From Spirochaetota bacterium (GTDB taxonomy: Bacteria; Spirochaetota; Spirochaetia; Treponematales; Treponemataceae): a stretch of DNA of 9,320 nucleotides. This document shows, in pieces, positions 1-6,700 of the stretch. Position numbers and translations under genes: made by a program. Each line of letters opens with the position of its first letter. The stretch's first letter is position 1. The stretch is from NCBI GenBank assembly GCA_029571425.1, contig JAKPSR010000020.1:1-9320 (forward strand). The letters run 5' to 3'. The notes under the pieces were generated by a model. It did not search any database and was not told the DNA's origin. It saw only the letters and a program-made list of their open reading frames with translations.

Positions 1-3000
1 CGACGTGGACCGCGTACCCGCCTTCCGTCTTTCCGCTCATGTCGACGTTCGCCGTCCACGTGCCCAAACCGGCGGCCGAAACCCAGGACGCGTCTCCCAG
101 GTCGGGCGCGGCCGATCCCGTCCCGTCGGTTATGGCGTATCGAATCTCGCTCAGCCCGCTACCGCCAGAGTCGGAGGCCGTGCCGGTGATTCGGTAGAAC
201 GGGGAATCGGGCAAGTTCACGTAGTCGCTCGCGGGATAGGCTATTCCGGTAATGCTCGGCGTCGCGGAGTCGACGCGGAACGCGAAGGTCGCCGAGGCCG
301 TCCTTCCGAAACGGTCGGTGGCAGTGTAGACCTTCGAGTAGGTTCCCGATATCGCCGGAAGCGTGAGGGCATCCTGCCAATTCGCGCCCTGGGTCAGCGA
401 GGACGTGCCGCTACCCGTCTCGGAAAGGACGCATACGCCGCTCGTGTCGGACATCGTGCCCTCTACCGTGATCGTGCCGGTATAGTATTGGTTCTGGGCT
501 GGCGACGCGATCCCGATGGACGGCGGGCCGTTATCGACGCCGATCCAGAAGGGGCCGATCACGCGCTGCGTGCCGAACTCGGTATCCGTTACCCGTATTG
601 ATACTTGGTGCGTGCCCTCGGAAAGCGACGCGAGGCTATGCTGGAACGCGCCGCTCGTTATCCCCGCGGCCGGGGGAACGCTTACCGTCGCGTAGGCCCC
701 GCCCGCGACGGTACTGATCGATATCTCGACCGCCGCGATCCCGTCGTCGTCGCTCACGGAGCCGATCAGGGTATCATTCCCGGGGCCAAAGAGGTTCCGG
801 ATCGCCGTAACGTCTCCCTCGGCGGACGCGGTAGCGTCGGCGTTGCTCATGGTCGCCTGCGGGGTATCCGTCGATTGATCGATCGAGATGTTTTGCGTGT
901 GCACATAACTATTCCCCGCCGTATCGATGACGGTCAGGGTAAAGGGAAGCGATCCCGACGCCGGGATGGGCGCGCGGGTATCGTAGGGGCCGATGGAGAA
1001 CGTATTCGAGCTTCCGGAAACGCCGGCAAGCGCGATCGGGCCGCTGCCGTTCAGGACGTACGTGGCGCTCGCGAGCTGCACGTTATCCGCGAGCCGACCC
1101 GTTATGGTGATGTTACCGTTAAACGAGGTCGAGCCGAACACCGCCGGCGAAACCGAAATAGAGCTCACCGACGGAAGTTCATTGTCGAACTGCACGGTGC
1201 GATTGATCGTAGCGGTCTTGCCGACGCTGTCGGTCGCCGTGATGACGTACACGTTCGTGCGCACGGTCGCATCGGTCTCGGTATACGACCAGTCGAAGCC
1301 AGTCGCCGTGACGTTCGAAATCGTGATAAGAGCCGGGTTCAGCGGCACGCCGTTCTTCTCGATTGCGACCGAGCTTACCCCGTTTTGGTCCGTCGCCGAG
1401 CCCGAGAGGCTATAGGCGACGCGACGAAGGACGAGACTGCTCGTCCCAACGGCCGTCTCCTCTATGACGGGCGCGGTTCGGTCGAATACGACGCGGCCGA
1501 GCATGGCGGGCGCGGTGTAGACGGGCAAACCTGACCCATCGAGTGCGTCGTCGGCGAGGCTATACCAAATATAGTAGGTTCCCTCGGTAGCGCCGATGGG
1601 AAGCCGGGCCACGAACTTTCGGTACTCGCCCACGAGCCCGGTGCCCGCGGGATTCGTCTCGGTACCGGACGCGGCGTCCACCGTCGTCCACGCGGGGATC
1701 GCCGGGAAGGACGTGGTATCCGAATAACAGACGCGCGCTTTCTTCAGGTCGCTCGACGCGTATCCCGTCACCTCGACGATGCTCTCGAGGCTGGGTATGA
1801 CCCTGCTTTCGGGCGGAAGCGCCGAAAGGTTAACCGTCGTGCCGGCCGCGTTCGCGTACTCGAGCGCGGGCGCCGTGATGTCGGTCGTGAACACGCGGGT
1901 GATGCGGCCCGATCGGTATGCGCCGTCGTAGAGCGAGAATTCAAGCCGCACGCTCGAGCCATCGCTCGGCGCGGACAGGGCCTTCGTCCAGGTAAAGCGC
2001 GTAAGGTCGCCGGCTCCGCCTGGCGTAGCCGTGCCGTCGGTCGCGTTGTCGATCAGCGTCGCGAGGACGTTTCCGTCGCCGTCGACTGAATGTATCGTGA
2101 GCCCAAGGGTTTGGTCGTCTCGGCCGACGACCGTCACCGTGAAGTTTCCTCCGCCATCGGGCCGGATCTTAACGGGATCGTACGGGCTAACGCCGCTTTC
2201 CGGCGCGACGGACTCGAGGATCGGGGCGCCCGCGTTGATCGAGAAGCGCCACTGGTCCTGTATCGCCGTCTGCCCTCCCTTATCGGTCGCGTGAACCTCA
2301 AGGAGGAAGCGGCCGGTCATCGCCGCGACTTCGTAGTTGACGATCACGTTCGTTCCGAGCACGTCGATCGGGGTGCCGGGCTGATCGGACGCCAGTATCG
2401 TCTCCCAACCGGCCGGGTCGGGCATGGAACCGTCGGGGGTCATGCGCACGCGAATGGTATCGACGTCGCCGGCCGCCCCGGTATTGATCTCAAAGCCGTC
2501 GGGGCCCGGGGTAACCTTTATCAGCAGGATCGACTGAGCCGCGATCGGGTTGTCCGCGTAGGCGCCCGCGGGGTCGAGACCCGCGATGGAGATAACGGGG
2601 GACTTGTCGTACGGGCTGACCGCGAGGTTGCCGTACAGATCGTTGTCGAAGGACGGCGTCGTGGTCACTTCAGACGAGACGCGGCGCGCGACGAAGGACG
2701 CGCGGGTCACCGAGCCGGGAATCTCAGAACTTGTGTAGGTAACGCTTGAATCCCACCGAGAGAGGGTCGAGAGTTTCGGGCTCGCGCCCGTTCCGTAGAA
2801 CAACGAGTTGATGTCGGTATTGAGGAAGAAATGCCTGTTTTGGTTTCCGCCCGCGACGCCCGTGGCGTTCGCCGGGTCCGTATACGTTTTCGCGTAGTCC
2901 GACGCGACTATCGTATACGTAAAGGACCTTGTCTTCTCGGCCTCGGTAACGGGATTCGGGTTCATCCCGGCGATCAACACGTCATAGACGCTCTGGTCGA

Positions 3001-3679
3001 CGATGAAGTTGAGGACGCTGCCCGGATTGGGAACCTCGTACTGCGCCACGAGGGAACCGTTTGAATAATCGTAAAAATTGACGGTTACGCTCTCGCAAAG
3101 CTCTCCGCCGTAGCCGGAATCCCAGATGTCTCCCTTAATGGTCACGTTCTCGCCGAACCTCGTGCCGATCTCGTTCGTGGCTCCGGTCGTAGAGGGCGAC
3201 GCTATCTTTATGATCGGCGCGGTATTATCGATAAAGTAGGATATCGACGCCGAGGTCGTCCGATTCGCGCTATCGACGGCGGAAACCGTCGCCAAATACT
3301 TACCGTCGGGGATTGGCGCGTCGGAATACTCGTCGGTCATCGGATCATAGATCCGCTGGTTCGGGATCGTCGCCTGCCATGTCTTGCCCGCGGCGTCCAC
3401 CGTGGCGCTCCATGAGCCCACGACGGGGGCGCCGGACGTGCCGTTGGTGATATCCGCGAGGGTTACCGTCACGCTGCTAAGGCTCGTCTCGTCGGTAGCG
3501 GAGCCGGCGATCACGAACGAGCCGCGAATCACGCTCGTCGCGGGAGGATAGCTGATGGACAGGGTCGGCGGTTTCGTGTCGACGGAATCGCCAAGCCCGA
3601 CCTCGCAGGTTAGGAAGGAAAGAGAAGCCGTCAGCGCGAGGAGAACGTTCCACGCCAGGTTTGTCTTTGCTTTCTTCAT
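1..3679 (-). CDS. Giant Ig-like repeat lipoprotein, 3' end outside window
   Basis: The frame is open without a stop from the ATG at 3679 to the left edge, giving 1,226 codons; the C-terminus lies beyond position 1. Residues 1-25 look like a lipoprotein signal peptide: a Lys-rich start, a hydrophobic core, then SFLTC with Cys25 as the likely lipidated residue. After a short linker come about ten Ig-like domains of roughly 90-135 residues, at approximately 38-153, 154-286, 358-483, 484-602, 603-735, 736-833, 834-936, 937-1051, 1052-1139 and 1140 onward. Many start with a P-x-I/V-x-x-x-x-P strand, carry a D-D/N-G turn and end in a D-x-A-G-N or D-x-x-G-x-T strand, like the Big_7-type bacterial Ig family. 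No enzyme motif is seen. Expected location is the lipid-anchored surface or periplasmic face of an outer membrane; adhesin, structural or tethering roles are all possible. It follows the barrel-anchored Ig giant by 22 bases, so the two are probably co-transcribed. Leptospira LigA/LigB are a functional analogy only. Confidence 0.95.
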   Translation of the reverse strand, partial: MKKAKTNLAWNVLLALTASLSFLTCEVGLGDSVDTKPPTLSISYPPATSVIRGSFVIAGSATDETSLSSVTVTLADITNGTSGAPVVGSWSATVDAAGKTWQATIPNQRIYDPMTDEYSDAPIPDGKYLATVSAVDSANRTTSASISYFIDNTAPIIKIASPSTTGATNEIGTRFGENVTIKGDIWDSGYGGELCESVTVNFYDYSNGSLVAQYEVPNPGSVLNFIVDQSVYDVLIAGMNPNPVTEAEKTRSFTYTIVASDYAKTYTDPANATGVAGGNQNRHFFLNTDINSLFYGTGASPKLSTLSRWDSSVTYTSSEIPGSVTRASFVARRVSSEVTTTPSFDNDLYGNLAVSPYDKSPVISIAGLDPAGAYADNPIAAQSILLIKVTPGPDGFEINTGAAGDVDTIRVRMTPDGSMPDPAGWETILASDQPGTPIDVLGTNVIVNYEVAAMTGRFLLEVHATDKGGQTAIQDQWRFSINAGAPILESVAPESGVSPYDPVKIRPDGGGNFTVTVVGRDDQTLGLTIHSVDGDGNVLATLIDNATDGTATPGGAGDLTRFTWTKALSAPSDGSSVRLEFSLYDGAYRSGRITRVFTTDITAPALEYANAAGTTVNLSALPPESRVIPSLESIVEVTGYASSDLKKARVCYSDTTSFPAIPAWTTVDAASGTETNPAGTGLVGEYRKFVARLPIGATEGTYYIWYSLADDALDGSGLPVYTAPAMLGRVVFDRTAPVIEETAVGTSSLVLRRVAYSLSGSATDQNGVSSVAIEKNGVPLNPALITISNVTATGFDWSYTETDATVRTNVYVITATDSVGKTATINRTVQFDNELPSVSSISVSPAVFGSTSFNGNITITGRLADNVQLASATYVLNGSGPIALAGVSGSSNTFSIGPYDTRAPIPASGSLPFTLTVIDTAGNSYVHTQNISIDQSTDTPQATMSNADATASAEGDVTAIRNLFGPGNDTLIGSVSDDDGIAAVEISISTVAGGAYATVSVPPAAGITSGAFQHSLASLSEGTHQVSIRVTDTEFGTQRVIGPFWIGVDNGPPSIGIASPAQNQYYTGTITVEGTMSDTSGVCVLSETGSGTSSLTQGANWQDALTLPAISGTYSKVYTATDRFGRTASATFAFRVDSATPSITGIAYPASDYVNLPDSPFYRITGTASDSGGSGLSEIRYAITDGTGSAAPDLGDASWVSAAGLGTWTANVDMSGKTEGGYAVHV
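2..3568 (-). repeat. Array of about ten divergent Ig-like domains (protein level)
   Basis: The repeats are visible only in the protein; I saw no long DNA repeats. Domains 7-9 (residues about 834-1139) match the subtype order seen in the upstream barrel protein. Domain 7 ends with DTAGN (919-923) and DQSTDTP (934-940). Domain 8 carries SDDDGIAAV (976-984) and FGTQR (1035-1039). Domain 9 starts PPSIGIASP (1052-1060). Domains 3-5 are longer and less regular, with Gly/Ala/Thr-rich loops. Confidence 0.8.
3605..3679 (-). other. Lipoprotein signal peptide with relaxed lipobox
   Basis: Residues 1-25 of the lipoprotein: basic n-region (MKKAK), hydrophobic core around residues 8-23 (including NVLLALTASLSFL), then Thr24-Cys25. 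Enterobacterial lipoboxes prefer Gly, Ala or Ser before the Cys, so Thr is unusual; spirochaetal lipoboxes are known to be looser. The residues after the Cys (EVGLGDSVDT) form a flexible linker before the first Ig domain. A signal peptidase I cut after Ala18 is a weaker alternative, because the hydrophobic stretch continues past it. Confidence 0.7.
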
Positions 3680-3704
3680 ACGGTCACCCATCCTCATCAC
3701 CTTA
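3680..3704 (-). promoter_or_regulatory. Ribosome-binding site at the junction of the two giants; three possible ATG starts
   Basis: In the minus direction the stop of the barrel gene runs straight into a Shine-Dalgarno-like stretch, TAAGGTGATGAGG. In-frame ATGs lie at 3697, 3691 and 3679. AAGG sits 8 bases before the 3691 ATG, the best spacing. The 3679 ATG has GAGG 12 bases upstream and GGTGA 4 bases upstream, and gives the most typical signal peptide (MKKAK). I chose 3679; starting at 3691 would only add MGDR, and 3697 MRMGDR. The overlap of site and stop codon suggests translational coupling. Confidence 0.6.
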
Positions 3705-6700
3705 GAAAACGTTGATCCGGATGCCGCCGGTGATGTGCGGCAATATGGATTGGATGTTCACCTCGCCCGAGTCCACGTCGGTCGGGATGAACCAGAATTG
3801 GCCTTCCGTGTAAAGGGAGAAAGTCTTGAAGGTCTTTCGCTTCGGTATGGTCACGCGCGGGAATTCCAGCTGGATCAGCAGCGCCGAAAGTATCTGCGGC
3901 TTGCCGCTCTGGCTCTCGGTGAAGACGGAAAAATTCGCGCCGATCGCGGCGGTCGCCGAGAGCCACATGAAGTCGGGTCCGAAGAAGTAATCCGCGGGCA
4001 CGTACGCCAGGTTCGCGAGCATCTTTAGGCCAAACACGTTTCCGCCGTAGCGCATGTTCGCGGGGGTGAATATCTTTCGCTGCTCGGCGGTAAACTGCCC
4101 GAACTGCGCCTGCACCTTAACGTTCTGGTCGAAGAAGGTAAGGCCCACGCCGATGTCGTAAAGGGTCGCGCCCCAAAAATGCCAGTCGAAGTAGAGCCCC
4201 TGGATAAAGGCGGGCACCGCGTAGGACGACTTGTCGCCAGGCCTGAGGGAAAGCATCACCGAGTAGAGCTTCACGTCGTCCGAGCTAAGCCCGGAGAACA
4301 CGAGCTCGTCGTTGTACCTGCCGCCCTCGCCCGGGGATATCAGCTTGATGACTGGCGGGGTCTTGTCGATTTGGACGATCGTCCGGGTAACCGCGACTTC
4401 GCCGTTCACCATCGTCGCGCGCACGATCATGAAGTGATAGCCCTCGGGAAGCTCGGTCGTCTCGATGCGGAAGCGCCACTTCTTTCCGGACTCCGTCGGC
4501 AGAAAGGTTTTCCCGTTATCGAAGCTTATCTCGACTTCCTTCAGCGACTTATCCTGCATCGTCCGCCGCTGGGCCTTCGTCGTGTCCTTGGACTTCAACG
4601 TGAGGATTTCCTCTTCGGTGAACGCGTATCCGGCAGAACCCATAAGCCAGGGGCGGTCGATTGCGAAGTCGCCCATCGCGAGGCTATCGATCGTGACCCA
4701 CGGGCCATTCGGCTTATAGATGACTTGCCGATCCTCGCTCGTAACGACCTTGTCGCCCGCGAGCAGTGCCCGTACGGCGAGGGTATGCGCGCCGCCGGTG
4801 AGCGTTTCGGGCGTCAGGGTGAATTTAAAGTACCCAGAAGGAGTCGGGTCCGAGACGGACGATTCCTTTCCGTCTACGTAGAGCATTAGGCGCATCGGCG
4901 GGTCCTCGGACACGACGCGCCCATAGACATTGAACACGCCCTGCACGCTCTCGCCGCTCATTGGGTACAGAAACTCGATTCGGTTCCGGTCCTTCCCCTT
5001 GTACACTTCGAAGTTACGCGAGACGCGTGTTATGTTCCCCGCCTTGTCGTAGCCCCGCACCTCGAGGTTGTAAAAGCCCTCGGGCAGGATGGAGATCAGC
5101 ACCCCGCGCGATATGATCAGCTCGTTGTCAAACGGTATATCGGTCAGCGCGCCGGGTATCGCCGGCTGCTTCGGGTCTATGTTGCTGATCTTGGCAGACA
5201 CGCGATCAAGCCCGATGTTGTCCAGTGTCTGCCCCGCGATGAAGAGGGTCTCGCCGGTCCTGCTCCCGTCGAGGGGAAGCTCAAGCCTGATCGCCGGAGG
5301 GGTGTTGTCGAGGTTGATCTGCGAGGAGTAAAGCCCGGTGGTCCCGTACTTGTCGTAGACGCGGAAGAAGACCACGTGCGTGCCGTCTTGAATGACGCGG
5401 GAATCGAATCGGTATTTCCACCGCTCCGTGCCCTCGGCGAGGTTGAAGCTGTTCCCGTTGTCGAGGGAAACCTCCACCTTCTCGATGCCGTTCTTGTCCG
5501 ACGCGGTTCCCGTGAGTTCGACGACGCCCTTGCTCGTTTGCTCGAACGAGGGGGAGACAACCTCGCCCTTCGGTTCCTCGAGCGAAACGCGCACCTTTCG
5601 TACCACTTCCTTGCCGCGGACGCCGTGAATATCCTCGCCCCAAAGGGCGATCGAGTGTTCGTTGTCGCCGAGCGCCTTGATGGACACCGGCACCGAGTAG
5701 CTATTCTCTATCGGGACCTCGATGGCAGGCCCTGCGTCGACGCGGTACCAAAGCTTCGCCGCCTGATCGTCGTCGTACACGACGCCGGAAAGGGCAAAGT
5801 CCTTGCGAACAACCTCGTTCTCCGAGGGCAGGTGGATCTCGACGACGGGTAGATCGGCTTGGGCGTCGACCTTGAAGAACCAGGAATCGATCACCGTCGC
5901 GTTGCCCGCGGCGTCGGTAAAGCGGAAGCGCATCTTATCGGAGATGGGTCGCTCAGCGGTGCCGACCATCGCGTTCGTCAAGGAAGACGTCTGGACGGGA
6001 AGCCATGACGACTTATCGCCGCTCGCGCGGTATTCGGCGAGGGCGATCGGCCCCGTGTCCTTCGTGCGGAAGGCAATCAAAGTCTCGCCGTTAACGACGT
6101 CGCCGGGCGCCGGAACCACGGTCTCGACCTCGGGGGCCGCCGTATCCTTCGTGAAGACGCGCCAGTCGTAAGTCGCGCGGCCGACGGAATCGGTCGCCCT
6201 GACCAGAAGCTCGACCTTGCCGTCGGGAATGGCGCTTACGTCTATCGACTCGTCGAACGAGAACGAGCGCTTGCCGGCCTGCTTCTTTTCCTTGTTGTTG
6301 AACGCGCGCCAACTCGCGCCGCCGTCGAGTGAGAATTCGACGGACGCGACGGCGTTCCCGTCCTTCGCCTGCCCCTTTACCGGGACCGAGCCCTGTACCC
6401 ACGCGGGGCGCGCGGACGCGTCCACGGCGAGCTCAGGACTTCCTGAATCGACTACGACGGAGAAGGGCGCGGTCGCGTACTTCGCGCCTGACGAGTCGAC
6501 GACCGTCAGCTTAAGTCCCGGGTACTCCCCTTCCTTGCGGGCGGTCACGCGAACCCTGTTCCCGTCAAGTGAAACCTCGAGCCCGTCGGGCCCCTTCTCG
6601 ATGCGCGCCTGCGCGGCGAAGCGACCGGGCCTTCCGTTATACAGCCCCTCGAGGACGCCGCCTTCCGCGAGCACGAAAGCCCCGGAGTCGGCCGGAACCG

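Noticed and set aside
5..3064. Long plus-strand open frames (5-601, 605-1534, 2090-2749, 2831-3064)
   Set aside because: They lie exactly in antisense register with the lipoprotein codons. TTA, CTA and TCA codons are rare in that gene, so its complement has few stops. The peptides are Arg/Gly/Asp-rich with no domain pattern.
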